From Cristatella mucedo (Eukaryota > Bryozoa > Phylactolaemata > Cristatellidae), in NCBI GenBank assembly GCA_009760855.2, contig WPIO01000286.1, positions 64,001-124,885 on the forward strand: a DNA stretch of 60,885 nucleotides, written 5' to 3'. The position numbers were made by a program, and so were the translations under genes. Below the pieces are notes generated by a model, which was not told where the DNA came from, searched no databases, and saw nothing but the letters and a program-made list of their open reading frames with translations. Shown in pieces: positions 1 to 10,972 of this stretch (the stretch's first letter is position 1; each line of letters opens with the position of its first letter).

Positions 1-311
1 GTCACAGAAGTCTGAACCCCCTCCCCCCTAGGTGCGTGACGTCGTTTATGGACGGCCCCATAGACGTCTGCCTTCAGCCATTTGGATACGTGCTCTACTT
101 GGCTGTGGATGGCAACGACGTCGTGACTGCCATTAGTGTCGATGACGGTCAGCACGTGAAGGAAGTCTTAGCATGTGGCAGCCATGCAGAAGAAGGACTT
201 TACTCCCTGTCACTGGCTAAAGGAAAGCAGAGCGTTCTAGCCATCCTTAGCAGAGATAAAAAGAAGATTTAAAGTCGAGTGACCGTCAACCCAGTCAGCA
301 GCTCCACCTGA
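1..311 (+). pseudogene. NHL/beta-propeller-like terminal exon, copy 1 (5' end outside window)
   Basis: The reading frame from about 36 gives residues such as FGYVLYLAVDGNDVV and DDGQHVKEVLACGSH, which match the C-terminal part of the better preserved copies at 7.56-8.46 and 13.2-14.09 kb. A frameshift near 250-275 (an A-rich stretch) ends the frame early. The original end, PVSSST then TGA at 309-311, survives in another frame. The alternating hydrophobic strands and D-D-G turns look like blades of a beta-propeller, and the fuller copies carry a DVAVTDEGTLLVA motif as in NHL repeats of TRIM-type proteins. The family assignment is inference. The copy is broken and probably not translated as such. 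Confidence 0.5.
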
Positions 312-429
312 TAATGAGTAGCAATGATTGAGTAGTGGTGCTTGATTAAATGGCTGCACCAGGTAACGTTCTGTATTTCAAAGGATACTAGTTTTATGCA
401 TTGTTATGGGACAGCTAGCTGCTGATATA

Positions 430-435
430 AATAAA
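430..435 (+). promoter_or_regulatory. Poly(A) signal after propeller exon copy 1
   Basis: AATAAA lies about 120 bp after the TGA at 309-311. The same signal sits at the equivalent place after copies 2 and 4, which supports a terminal exon with a short 3' UTR. Copy 3 has lost it. Confidence 0.5.
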
Positions 436-829
436 TAATTGAATGCCGGCTCATTCCGAATTAGCGATCTGGTGCAGTCAACAAGAACTTAATTCAACTC
501 CATCAGCAGCATGTGTCCTTTTTATTAAAGATGCCGGAATGATAGTGCTTTGCTTCTGACACATGAGTCATTTATGGTAGATAAATATCGTTCAGTGACA
601 GCATGCCATCCTAATTGAAGCTACACATGCTAACGGCCTGATAGGTTTTCTAAATCAGTGCGATATTCCTGGCCAAGACAAAAATTTTCACTTTAGTAAT
701 CAAAATAGTCTTTAATATTTCAATTTCTTTCAAATTTCAATCACTTTAATTCTTCTGACTCGGTATACATCAGTCTTTCTGTCTTTCTATGTCTTCTTGT
801 GTAAGTAATTAATAAAATGGCCATTCCTT

Positions 830-1140
830 CATTTTATGACCAAGAGCTCGGTTACTACCACGTGCAGTACCACATGCATAACCAGTTTCTTTCCATAGTC
901 CTGTTTAGAAATCAGTCTTTCTCTCTTGTTTCTCTACTCTTCTTCTCTGCCTGTAGTTGCAAGATGTCTCCTTTCACAAGTTTCCAGCACGTGACAACGA
1001 AAGCGAATCACGATCCGTGGTGCTCACATGGAGCATCCAGCGGTTGTTACAATCGATGCAGAAGATGCTAACTCAGTGGGATGTCCAGACACATTTTAAT
1101 AAATTTAGTAATGCCGGGAGATTATGGACAGTGAGTTTGA
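830..1140 (+). pseudogene. Unidentified exon B, copy 1 (deleted/frameshifted)
   Basis: A long pyrimidine tract runs into an acceptor-like AG at 955-956, followed by ATG at 964 (MSPFTSFQHVT). Compared with copies 2-4, this copy has lost the middle of the exon: its sequence passes from the start of the exon to the segment before AATAAATTT at 1098 with a large gap. I do not recognise the protein. It may be an exon of the same duplicated gene as the propeller exon or of a neighbour. Confidence 0.4.
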
Positions 1141-1154
1141 CTGACGAACGTTGA

Positions 1155-1990
1155 TTATAACCAAGTACACAAATTAAGTATCCTCGGTAAAATCAAAATC
1201 TACAAGCAGGGTGATGTATAAATACATACATACCGGGCCATTACTCTCTGACTTAAGACCTGGCTATGGTATCAGGCATGAGCCTTACCAACGTCGCACT
1301 CTGGCTGACACTTCCTGCCGCTAAGTTAGTACAAGCACTAGATGAGAGCAGCTGTGACCTATGACCTGTGACCTGCAGATGCGACCTGTGACCCATTCGG
1401 GTGAAAGTGTCTTACTTTATCAGCCATATAGGAATAAAGGTAATAGTAAAAATCTTATAATTCTATAGCAGCCTCTGATAACTAAATCTATTTCGAGACA
1501 CTTTACATATGGTGGCAAGGGAGCATGATCAGATGGTTAGCCACAGCATCCACAATGTATTCAAGAATTACATGATTCTAAGCGAAACGCTCAGGGTAAT
1601 CGGGAATAAATGCAGACCAGTATAATAACGGCACGTTTCTCTCTTGAAACACGACGAATGAGACTTTAAGTTTTGTGTGGCTCCTATGAAAGGTCACTTA
1701 AATTAACAGCACTTTATAGGCAAACCTCCAAAGGATCACCACATGCTCAAAACTAGCAGATTTCCAGAACAAGCAGGCATCAACAGTGTTTACTTGCAGC
1801 AACCTATACTCGCGTCCTTACATCTTAGGTTACATTTAAAACTTTATCATCCTAATACCGGCCATCATATTTATTTAACCGTTTACTTTGCCTTGGAAAG
1901 TATTCTTCCAGGCTCTATTTAATAATTAAAATTTCTGCCGTAGTAACTGGACCTCTTGGCACACGCGTTCCGTTTGCGACCTGGTTTCCG
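1155..1990. other. Non-coding flank conserved between duplication copies
   Basis: No credible coding frame is present. The blocks at about 1180-1340 and 1480-1680 are clearly similar to 9520-9690 and 9785-9990, and to 15110-15290 and 15375-15505. They include a TATAAATA-like motif near 1216 that is kept in copy 2 and changed in copy 4. Function is unknown; this may be intron, UTR or promoter DNA carried along by the duplication. Confidence 0.5.
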
Positions 1991-2368
1991 GCATTCAATG
2001 ACGGATGCAGGGAGATCTATACAAAAATCTTGGGACACAAAAACTTCTCATTGACGGATTTAGATTGAGTCCTCGGAGTTGTACGCAGGTAGTATCACAT
2101 GAAAAGACACTACCTATCCGCCTCACCGATTGCGCTTGGAGCAGCCACATCACCATCAAATGAAAACGGATTGGAATCAAAGCCGAGCCATCGCCTACGA
2201 ATACCATGCATGTCCGAAGATGAAACGCTCAAACTGTGGTGCCAGGATCTGCACACACATTAACCTTATGTCGTTTGAAAATTGGAACTTCAAACAATCG
2301 ATGACCTGTCATTTTGAACCGGGTTGGGGTAGCAGACGGACGCCGTAGCCATAGATTACTACTTAGCG

Positions 2369-3800
2369 ATAATAATAATAATAATAAAGCACTTGATAAA
2401 GCGCCTCGAGGAACTCGGTTTCTTTCTTGGCTCTTTGAATTCGCTGCAAAGGAAACGCGATCGGAATGGCTAGTGATAGGGATTAGATATCGATAACCAA
2501 GACGAGTAATAAGAGGGACCCACTAAATGGTGTGGCGAATAGGAGCGATTTCGGGTTTATAAAAATGCTGCCTACTCAGGAGATGTTGTGAAGTAAGTCG
2601 GGAATACGTTTAAGGCTGTGGAAGAATACGAACTAAAGGCACGGTGTACCTTTATAGAGTTTTGCACCTGCTATAAGCACCTGAGTGCACAGGCCGCTTG
2701 ACCAGGTGGTAATTAATTACAAAGAGAGAAAATGATGTCTAAATGCATTGACAGTGTGGTGTTGATGTGGTCGTCTAACAAAAGGTCACTTGGGAGCATG
2801 ACTGACGGATTTCGTGCAGATTCAATTGGAGATAGGCTGGAAATGACGATTTCGTGCATTAGTTTTTTCAATTAGTGAATCACACTTGCTTCGCCCAGAA
2901 CTAACACTGGTTTTACACTCATTCCTTTTACGAATATTTGCTGCCATCCATAAGAAAACGTCATCAATAAACGGAAAAAGAGGCTAGAGTATTCATGTAT
3001 ATCACATCGTTTAGTGTGCTGTCGCGCGATTCGTCCTCTGTGCGCTCATGCCTCCTTACACCCACAGGTGCTGTCAGTAATCACACATGTAGGCTGACCC
3101 GTGCAGGGCACTGTAACCATGTTATGCTTGTTATCATTGAGCGTGCTACCACTATACATGCGATCGTCTTGCTTCTTCTCCAGCAAACATGAAGTGCCTA
3201 ATAAGAGATTAGGCACTTTGAGGGTGCTACATTAAGTTTATTATTCTTTTCGATTATTAGGATCTACAGTAGTCAACGTATGCCTGTCGATTGCCAGTCA
3301 ATCATGATATTTTTTTTATCCTTTTTGAAGACGTTGGGCTTAGTAAACCTAGCTAGCCCAACGTCTGCATTTAACCATTTGCCGTCAGGGTGAAAGCAAA
3401 CATGTGCTTAGCCAGAGTGGCAAACTAGTATGTCTTCTAGTGTGATGTGAGAGCAATCTATTAAAGGCTATATGTCGGGAAGGTAGATTGAGCAGTGGAG
3501 GCACAGTGCACATTTTCGCATGGATAGCATAGACGTCAAGGTTATTGAGGTCTTTTTTATTCGTGCGTAATTTTAAATGAGGAAGAGATTTGCACACGGT
3601 TTAGACTGAAAGAGATCGGCATGTGGTCACATAAACGATGTTAATTATAATTGCTGATGATAACATGCACTTGTAGGAGGCATTTGGTCAAGTGTCTGAC
3701 CATAGAAGGGAATGGGGCAATGCACGTGAGCCGCAAGAGACACAGAGTCAGTCAGTGCTCAAAATTTGGTTCTGAACCCGTAAGATAAGTTAAGAAAATA
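2369..3800 (-). mobile_element. Old, rearranged CR1/L2-like LINE
   Basis: The minus strand ends in the family's tail, with (AAT)n at 2369-2386 on the plus strand next to CACTTGATAAAGCGC. Family similarity runs to about 2975 (C-terminal ORF2 region). It resumes at about 3256-3800 with the endonuclease region, comparable to 18190-18660. The reverse transcriptase middle is missing and a plus-strand LINE piece sits in the gap. Many indels and stops show it is old. The same element is present at 10973 in duplication copy 2, so it predates the duplication. Confidence 0.7.
2992..3255 (+). mobile_element. LINE 3' fragment in opposite orientation
   Basis: It carries the C-terminal and 3' UTR part of the main LINE family and ends in a degraded hairpin (AGTGCCTAATAAGAGATTAG) and a TTATTATT tail. 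It lies inside the older minus-strand LINE. A related stretch, including some downstream sequence, recurs at about 4525-4830. Confidence 0.6.
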
Positions 3801-4224
3801 AATGTTTAAATGGTCCACAATTAGAAAAGATGCCCCTGCATTTTCTGCCTGCCTTTAGTTTGTTGGTGTAAGCTAAGTAGTGGGCAATATAAATAAGTTA
3901 TGGATTCTAGGTTTGGAGTTGTAATGTTTTACTGGTGGTCAAGTTTTGGTCTGGTTTTTTCTGGTTTTGAGTTTTTTCGAGGTGTGGTTTGGCCGGTGAA
4001 GGTTCTTCTGCTGCTACATTAACGTGAGTTCTAAATCGGCCTGCCTGTAGGTATTAAGCAATTATTTCGAACTCTCTGTACTAGTCGTCTTCTGTATATC
4101 ATGCCGTTCTTTATTTGCAAGGAACTTAAAGTCACTAGAAAGAGATTGAGTTCTGAGATTGAGTATTGATTTCACTGTAGATGTATTATCATCAGTAGTA
4201 TTTTTTTTAATATTACTATTCCAC
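3801..4224. other. No feature recognised
   Basis: AT-rich sequence with T-runs. No frame, splice pair or repeat could be supported here. Confidence 0.4.
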
Positions 4225-4790
4225 TACTTTTAGCTGACCTGCACTGGCTACCAGTCAACGGTCTTGTTGACTTCAAAGCTTCATCAAGTAATTTTAGGTC
4301 CTTTCAATTTCTTTTATCTTAATCCTACCTAACAGATCTAGTTCCAACGAGGCTGAAAATAGTACCGCTTGCTTTTCGGAATGTAATCGCTCACTTAAAT
4401 GTCGTGGGGAACCTCAAATTATTGGAAAAGTGGCCATTAGTTCTCATCCTCCGGAAGCCCAGAACTCACTTCGAACTGGTGTCACGTAGTTCTCTAGCCT
4501 GAGCACATCAAAAATAATCTAAAAATGCATCTATATATCACAGCTTTTAGTGGGCTCGCATGATTCGTCCTCAGTGTATTTATGCCTTCTTAAAATATGG
4601 ATGTTATCACTAACCCCACTTGCAGGCTGACCAGTACAAGTCACCCTAACCATGTTACACTTGTTATAAGTTAGCATGCTACCACTAACCATTCGACCAA
4701 GCTTTCTTTCCAGGGAACTTGGAATGCCTAATACAAGATTAGGCTCTCTGTGTGTGCTATATGAAGTGTATTATTTTTTTCGATCGTTAG
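4225..4790 (+). mobile_element. Decayed LINE 3' part, plus strand
   Basis: It begins in the conserved ADLHWLPV-like stretch (CTGACCTGCACTGGCTACC) and runs through the C-terminal ORF2 region to a degraded hairpin and TTATTTTTTT tail near 4780. It has many stops. Its tail lies next to the tail of the minus-strand LINE at 4831, so the two are tail to tail. Confidence 0.65.
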
Positions 4791-4830
4791 GATCAACAAT
4801 AGTCCTATTATTCCTGTCGATGGACAGTCA

Positions 4831-6990
4831 TAATAATAATAATAATAATTCACTTGATAAAGCGCCCTCAGAGAACTTAATATATCTCTAGGTGCTTTAC
4901 ATTTGCTTTTAAGTGAAATGATATTAAATGGTAAGTAAAATCATGCTTGAAAAACAAATGAAATGAATAATATGGTTAGGGGTGACATGCACAGGGTAAG
5001 CATGCAAATGTGGATAGTGGCAGCATGCACAGTGTCAGCACGCATAAGCACATCAAGGACGAATCGCAGGGACCCACTAAATGCTATCCTAAATAGGTGT
5101 GTTTGTAGGTTCCTTTTAAATGTGGTCAGGTCAGGGGATGTTCTGACGCAGGTCGGGAGGCTGTTCCAGGCTTTGGGAGCATCTGAACTAAATGCACGGT
5201 CTCCAAAGGATTTAAGGTTTGTATGAGGTATTTCTACACTGTTGGATTCCGAAAAGCGGGTGGTACGATGCTTTGCCTGATGGGGTAGTATATCTGACAG
5301 ATAGGCTGGAGCCATAGAATGAAGGAACCGAAAAGTGAGCGACAAAACCTTGAAGTCAATCCGTTGCTTGACTGGTAGCCAGTGCAGGTCGGCGAGAAGT
5401 GGAGTAATGTGGCAACTGCGACGCTCACGACAGACAAGCCTAGCTGCCGAGTTTTGCACCAGCTGCAATCGCCTGATCGCACATGCTGGTATGCCAGTAA
5501 GTAGTGAGTTGCAGAAGTCAAGACTGGATGTCACGAATGCATGGACCAATTTTGGACGTGGTATCTTTATCTAAACAAGCCCGAATTTTAGCAATGTTAT
5601 GAAGCTGAAAATAGGCAGATTTGACTGTGGAGCCGATATGGTCGTCTAACGAGAGGTCGCTTAGGAATATGACACCTAGATTTCGAGCTGATTGAACTGG
5701 AGATATGCTGGCAGAGCCAATTTTGAGATTCGGCATTTTCAATCTCTGGATCACACTGGGTTTGCCCATAACTAGTAAGTTAGTTTTATCATCGTTAAGT
5801 TTTAGAAAATTTGCTGCCATCCATGTGCGGATGTCATCAATGCATGCTGCTAGTGAGTTTAGAGAATTTGAGGTGCTCGAATGCTGGGAGGGATCAAAGC
5901 AAAGGTACAACTGAGTGTCATCCGCATAGAAGTGAAAGCCTAGATTGCGCTTGGCAATCACATCAGCAAGAGGCAGAGTATAAACCGTGAAAAGAACCGG
6001 ACCTAGCACTGAGCCCTGAGGTACTCCATATTTCAGAGGTACTTCAGATGATCTTTGTCGTTTCACGTCAATACTCTGGAGTCTCCCACTGAGATAGGAC
6101 CTGAACCACTGCAGAGCAGTACCAGCGATGCCCAGGCGAGATGAGAGGCGCTCTAGAAGAACTTTGTGATCGATGGTATCAAAAGCTGCCGAAAAATCAA
6201 GCAAAACAAGCAGAGACACTCTACCCATGTATGCATTCCTAAGTAGGTCATTATATACCCGAAGCAATGCTGACTCTGTGGAGTGATTAGCTCTAAAGCC
6301 AGACTGGAACTTACTAGCAAGATGTGAGGTTTCGACATACGAGTTCAGCTGAACCGCCACGACCCGTTCGAGTGTCTTTGATAGGAACGGTAGAAGGGAA
6401 ACTGGGCGGTAGTTGCTCAAGTTCTCTTGGTCAAGTCTAGCTTTCTTGAGAAGTGGCCTGACTACAGCTTTTTTGAAAGGTGCTGGGACATGACCTGAGG
6501 CTAATGAAATATTAATTATGTTAGTTATGCATGGCAGCAGCAGATCATTGCAACGTAGGAGCAGGACAGTGGGAATAAGGTCCAGATGACTAGTTGCCTT
6601 CTTTGATTGAGATACGAACTTTAGGACTAGATCACTAGTGACCTGCTTAAATGCAGACATTGAGGTGCAGCCAGGAACCGAGGAACAGCATTCTAGTGGG
6701 GAGGTTGTGATCGCATTGATGGATTCCCTGATCTTGTCTATCTTCTGCACAAAGAATCGAGAGAAGCGATCGGCTAGATCATCATTAGGATCATCAGGTA
6801 AGGAGCTAATCTGGGAACGGTTAAGGAGATGGTTTATTGTCGACATCAGCATTTTTGGATTGTGCATCTGTGATTAAACAATGTTTTTATAAAACCTAGA
6901 CTTAGCCTTTGCTAGGATCGATTGGTACGACCTACAGTCAGTCTCGATCTTGTGTGTAATTTTGTGAAGCTGCTTTTTATAGCACTGCCT
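4831..6990 (-). mobile_element. CR1/L2-like LINE with nearly intact RT, 5'-truncated
   Basis: The minus-strand 3' end lies at the (AAT)n run 4831-4849, next to the family hairpin. The element extends 5' to about 6990, where similarity to the 18.1-kb copy stops in the region upstream of RT, so endonuclease is absent. The 3' UTR hairpin, (ATT)n tail and 5' truncation are typical products of target-primed reverse transcription. It is the best preserved copy of this family in the window. Confidence 0.85.
4941..6867 (-). pseudogene. LINE ORF2 reverse transcriptase (frameshifted)
   Basis: A 449-codon minus frame (5518-6867) holds the RT domain in order: LSNYRPVSLLPFLSKTLERV (about residue 150), QSGFRANHSTESA, the catalytic LLVLLDFSAAFDTIDHK with Asp at about 224, [23 protein letters not shown] with YADD at about 314-317, LNDDKTNLLVMG and NLGVIF. 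A second minus frame (4941-5549) continues with the usual C-terminal part, [10 protein letters not shown] to [20 protein letters not shown]. The two overlap and are separated by one extra base near 5545 relative to the other copies. Upstream, an in-frame TAA just before the first ATG cuts off the N-terminal part. Known of the family: ORF2 makes the first cDNA strand at a nicked genomic target. All RT catalytic residues are present, but this copy is inactive as it stands. Confidence 0.85.
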
Positions 6991-7194
6991 GCTCCGTTGG
7001 CTCCCGGTTCGGCTTCCGGCAACCGGAAGTCATGTGACAAATGCTGGAACGATGCAGTTACGGAAGATGGCAGTTTGTAGCTGACTGACTCAGCATTCCG
7101 TCGTGGAGTCATAGAACAGTCATTATTTTGCTGTGGTACTAGGAAACTGTTACTGCTGTGGTAATTTGTGGTTGTATGTGGCCTTGAACGATAT
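6991..7194. other. Spacer between LINE and inverted repeat
   Basis: Short GC-richer stretch with no frame or repeat that I can support. The short minus ORF here is not similar to the other LINE copies. Confidence 0.3.
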
Positions 7195-7505
7195 TAATGC
7201 TAAGGTAACGCTAGCTGCATTGTTGTACCTTGAATCGTACTACTTGCATGCCTAGGAAACACTTAAATTAACATGTACTCAGGTATCTGTGGAAATGTAG
7301 TTCGTCGCGATAAATCAGCGTGTATGACTCTGGACTTTTTCACTTTCGGTCATGCATTCTTTTCTTGAGGTTTTTGTCCTGTGTCCAATTTAAACTCTTG
7401 CCTTTAGCTACTAACCTGCCGATTAGTAAGCTAGTCATCAGTTCTTGGCTCCAAAAGTGTGTAATCTAGAATTTGAGAATCTAAAATTCTAGAATCTGTA
7501 TGCAG
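7195..7505 (+). repeat. Inverted repeat arm (partner 11575-11885)
   Basis: This stretch reads as the reverse complement of 11575-11885, with shared blocks such as CTACTTGCATGCCTAGGAAA and GTTCTTTTCTTTGAGGTTTT-like segments and the palindromic CTAGAATC cluster at one edge. Divergence is moderate with small indels. No coding potential is visible. Confidence 0.65.
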
Positions 7506-7555
7506 TTTAGAGATTCTTGTCGTCTAGCACGACTTCATTTTGTAGCTCAGCAAAC

Positions 7556-8458
7556 TCCACTGTCACTTGGCCCAGTTTGATCTGGCAGCTGGCTGTACCC
7601 TCATAGCTGCGGGGACGTGGCTGTCACGGCCGAAGGCACTCTGCTAGTGGCTGCTCTCTAGCACGGACTGGAGGAGTGCGACACGAGCGGGAAGGAGCGG
7701 GAAGGAGCTGCACTGCTGGAGGCCAGCGAGAACGGAAGGTAGAGGAAACGCGTATGTGGACAAAGTGGACGTGCTGGACGACTGTCAAGCGGCTGTTTGC
7801 TTGAATGCTTCGAATTTCGTCGTGCTGCTTCGACGCAGCTCTACCAGCGACGGTGCCTGGCTCAAAGACAAGCGTGTCACTGTGCAGACGTCGGCGAGGC
7901 GACTGTCAGTCCAAAGTGAACTCATAGCTGCATGTGCATGGATGTGGCCTGGTACTTAGCTGATGCTCTTGAAACTTTGCTGATGCACAGAGCTACACCA
8001 ACGTAAGCTGTAGTACGATATATGTGATGCGCCTAGAGAGAGATTGAGTTCTCTGAGGGCGCTTTATCAAGTGCATTATTATTATATTCAGCGTTGCAGT
8101 AACAGCTCAAATAGTCGTCACATCCAGCGACAGTAAAGTCAAGCTCAGCGACGGGAGAAAGGAGTATGTGGTGGACGGCTGCAATCACTCTGGCAACCGG
8201 CTCTGGCGACACGAGTCAAGCTACAAGGTTGTGGACGTCGTTCGATTTGGACGTGTGCTCTACTTGGCTGTGTAGGGCCATGACCTCGTGAGGGCGATTA
8301 AAATCGATGACGATGAGCACCTGAAGGAAGTTTTAGCATGTGGCAGCTACTCAGTAAGAGCTCTGTCGCTGGCTAAAGGAAAGCTGAGCGTCCTAGCGGT
8401 CTTTAGCTTTGGTGACTATGATAAGCTTACCGTCTACCCAGTCAACTTCTCCACTTGA
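7556..8458 (+). pseudogene. NHL/beta-propeller-like terminal exon, copy 2
   Basis: Near 7610 the frame reads GDVAVTAEGTLLVAAL and then meets an in-frame TAG. Further on come KLSDGRKEYVVDGCNHSG, RLWRHESSYKVVDVV, FGRVLYLAV (then TAG) and IKIDDDEHLKEVLACGS, ending at TGA 8456-8458. The DVAV...G...L(V) pattern is typical of NHL repeats, and repeated hydrophobic strands support a beta-propeller. In TRIM-NHL proteins this domain binds RNA or protein partners at the C terminus. Two nonsense codons, frameshifts and a 65-bp LINE-tail insertion (8027-8093) make this a clear pseudogene. The propeller identity rests on motif reading alone. Confidence 0.55.
8027..8093 (+). mobile_element. Minimal LINE/SINE tail insertion inside propeller exon
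   Basis: About 65 bp made only of the family hairpin (GCGCCTAGAGAGAGATTGAG...) and TTATTATTATA. It splits a sequence that is continuous in copy 4 (GAGTACGACATATTCTGCG). ATAT-type bases flank both sides as a possible short target-site duplication. Confidence 0.65.
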
Positions 8459-8605
8459 AAATGAGTAGAAATGTTTGAGCAGTTTAATATATGATATATA
8501 TTATATACGGTATTTAGTCTTGCGTGGTTTATTTGCTACACTGGTGCACTTGTATTTTTAAGGAGACTAGTTGTATGTACTGCTGTGAGACAGCTGGCTC
8601 CTGAT

Positions 8606-8615
8606 AATAAATAAA
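8606..8615 (+). promoter_or_regulatory. Poly(A) signal after propeller exon copy 2
   Basis: Two overlapping AATAAA motifs (8606-8611 and 8610-8615) about 150 bp after the TGA, matching the positions in copies 1 and 4. Confidence 0.45.
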
Positions 8616-9004
8616 TGGTTTAATGAATGTTTATTCTAAATTGGTGACCTGGTCAAAAAGCTATTAATTTAACTCTCCCTCAGCAGCACGTGTTCTGTTT
8701 ATTAAAGTTTCCATAATGATCGTCCTTTGCTTCTGACACACGAGTCATTTATTCTCATTAAATATTATATAGTCGCTGCATGCCTTCCAAATTGAAGCAA
8801 GACAAGCTCTTGGCTGGCTGGGTTTTCTGTATCAGTGCAAGATTCCTGGCTAAGACGAAACGCCCTACTTTGGTAATGAAAATTGTCGATAATTGTGGTG
8901 CTGTTTTAACTTAACTTGAACCGCTTTAATTCTTCTGGCTTGTTACACTTTGGTTGTTTTGCCTTTTCAATAACTTCTTGTGTCAGTAATAAATGAAAAT
9001 GGCC

Positions 9005-9475
9005 ATTCCTTCGTTGTTTGATAATGAGCTCCGTTACTGCCACGTGCAGTATACATGCATAACCAGTTTCTTACCGTATTCCTGTTTCGAAATGATTCTT
9101 TCTCTCTTGTTTCTTTACTTTTCTTCTCTGCCTGTAGTTGTAAGATGTCTCCTTTTATAAGTTTCCAGCACGTGACGCCGAATGTGAGTGGTGCTCAATA
9201 GCATCTATATCAAATGCATCTGGCAGTTGATACGTTTGATGCAGAAGGCAATCTATGAAGCTTCCACGACTCTAGCTGCAGACGGTGGAAAGGAGATGCA
9301 GCCAGCGCCAAGTCATTCACTTTTCTGAGGGACCAGCTCCAAGCTCGGTTCAGAATCCCAGAAGTGATTTCTAGACTGCTAAAGCTGCTGCTGAAGTCTC
9401 GGGCACTACGAGCCTCCGACCAATCGAATGTCCAGACACGTATTAATAAATTTATAATACTGGGGATTATGTACA
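9005..9475 (+). pseudogene. Unidentified exon B, copy 2
   Basis: A pyrimidine-rich run ends in CTGCCTGTAG (AG at 9136-9137), followed by ATG at 9144 and MSPFISFQHVTPNVSGAQ, then a TAG. The remainder parallels copy 4 (residues around KSFTFLRDQLQARFRIPEV and ISRLLKLLLKSRALRASDQS). The splice acceptor is better kept than in copy 4, but the frame is broken. Function unknown. Confidence 0.45.
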
Positions 9476-10272
9476 CTAAGCTTGGCTGACGAACATTGAT
9501 TAGAACAAAGCACACTAATTAAGTATCCTCGGTAAAATTAAAGCCTAAAAGCAGCGTGATGTATAAATACATAAAGGGTAGTTACTCTCTGGCTTAGGAT
9601 CTGGCTATAGTATCAGGCATGAGCCTTACAACCATCGCTCTCTGGCAGACACTTCCTGCCCGTATTGGTGAGTACGAGCACTGGACGAGAGTAGATGTAA
9701 GCCTGTGACCGAGTCCGCAGAAAGTTTCTTGCTTCATCTGCAATATTGTGATTAGGGGAATATTAACTATCCTGTAATTGTATAGCAGCCTCTGATAACT
9801 AAATCTCTTTCAAGCAACTTTACATACGGTGGCAACAAAGCATAATCAGCCGGTAAACCATAGCATGGTCAATGTATTAAAAATTACATGATCATAAATG
9901 AAATGCTCAGGGTCACCATGAATACATGCAGACAAGTATAATATAGAAGCGTTTCTCTCCTGCAACACTACGAACGAGACTTTAAGCTGTATTGTCTGTT
10001 ATAATAAGTTACTTGAATTCACTGTGGTTTATAGTAGTTATACCTCCACATAATCACAGGAGCCGACAATAATAGCCAATTATTGGAACAAGCAGACATT
10101 AACAGTTTCTGCCAGCTGTAAGCAGTTTTTGCATCCTAACATCTCAGGTTACATTTAAAGCTTGATCATTCTAATACCAGCTGGGCACAATCACTCAGCC
10201 GTTTACTTGGCAACGGAAATTGTTCTTTTGGACTCTATTTGATAGTTACAATTTCTGCTGTTGCGAATGGAC

Positions 10273-10550
10273 CTCTTAATAATAATAATAATACACTTAA
10301 TAAAGCGCCCTTAGAGAACTCAATCTCTTTCTAGGCGCTTTACTTTTGCTGCATAGGGAAATGCAATTAGTGAGTAATATCGTGCTTGATAAGCATCATA
10401 AATAACATGGTTAGGGGTGGCATGCACAGGGTCAGTATGCAAATGTAGTTAGTGGCAGCATGCTCAGTGTCAGCACCCATAAGCACACGAAGGACGAATC
10501 ACAGGGACCCACTAAATGCTGTCCTAAATTGGTGCATTTGTAAGTTTTTT
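10273..10550 (-). mobile_element. Young LINE 3' fragment with target-site duplication
   Basis: About 270 bp of the LINE 3' end, with the (AAT)n tail at 10280 and a 5' end near 10548. CTCTT occurs on both sides (about 10274 and 10550), while duplication copy 1 has the single site GGACCTCTTGG. It therefore inserted after the segmental duplication. Confidence 0.8.
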
Positions 10551-10972
10551 CTCTTGGTACACTTGCTTCGTTTGCAACCTGGTTTCCAGCATTCTGTGAC
10601 GGATGCATGGCGGTCCAGACGAATATCTTTGGACACAATAGCTTCTCATCGAACGTTTTCTGATTGAGTCTCAGGAGTTGTAAACAAGTAGCTGCACATG
10701 ATAGAACACTATGCTAGTACGTGTCAATGATTGACACTTGGAGCAGCCACTTACTAATCAAACTAAAGTGGATTGGAATCAAAGCCGAGTAATTGCCGTG
10801 AATTACCATGCGTGTCCTAAGATGGAACGCTCATGTTACGGTGACTGAATCTGCAAACTCAGTTAACATTATGTAACCTGATAATTGGTATATCGAACAA
10901 CCAATCTCTTATCAGTTTAAACCGGATAGAGGTAAAAGACAGACCGTAGCTGCCATAGATTGCAGCTCAAAA

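Larger units (their letters stand above)
1..2990 (+). repeat. Tandem segmental duplication, unit copy 1
   Basis: The order is propeller exon end, 3' flank with AATAAA, short exon B, a conserved non-coding stretch with TATAAATA near 1216, a second conserved stretch at 1480-1680, a third at 1905-2365, then an old LINE. The same order recurs from 7.5 kb, and in part from 11.9 and 13.1 kb. Distances from propeller stop to exon B start are 653, 686, 638 and 655 bp in the four copies, so this is one duplicated unit and not scattered similarity. Confidence 0.75.
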
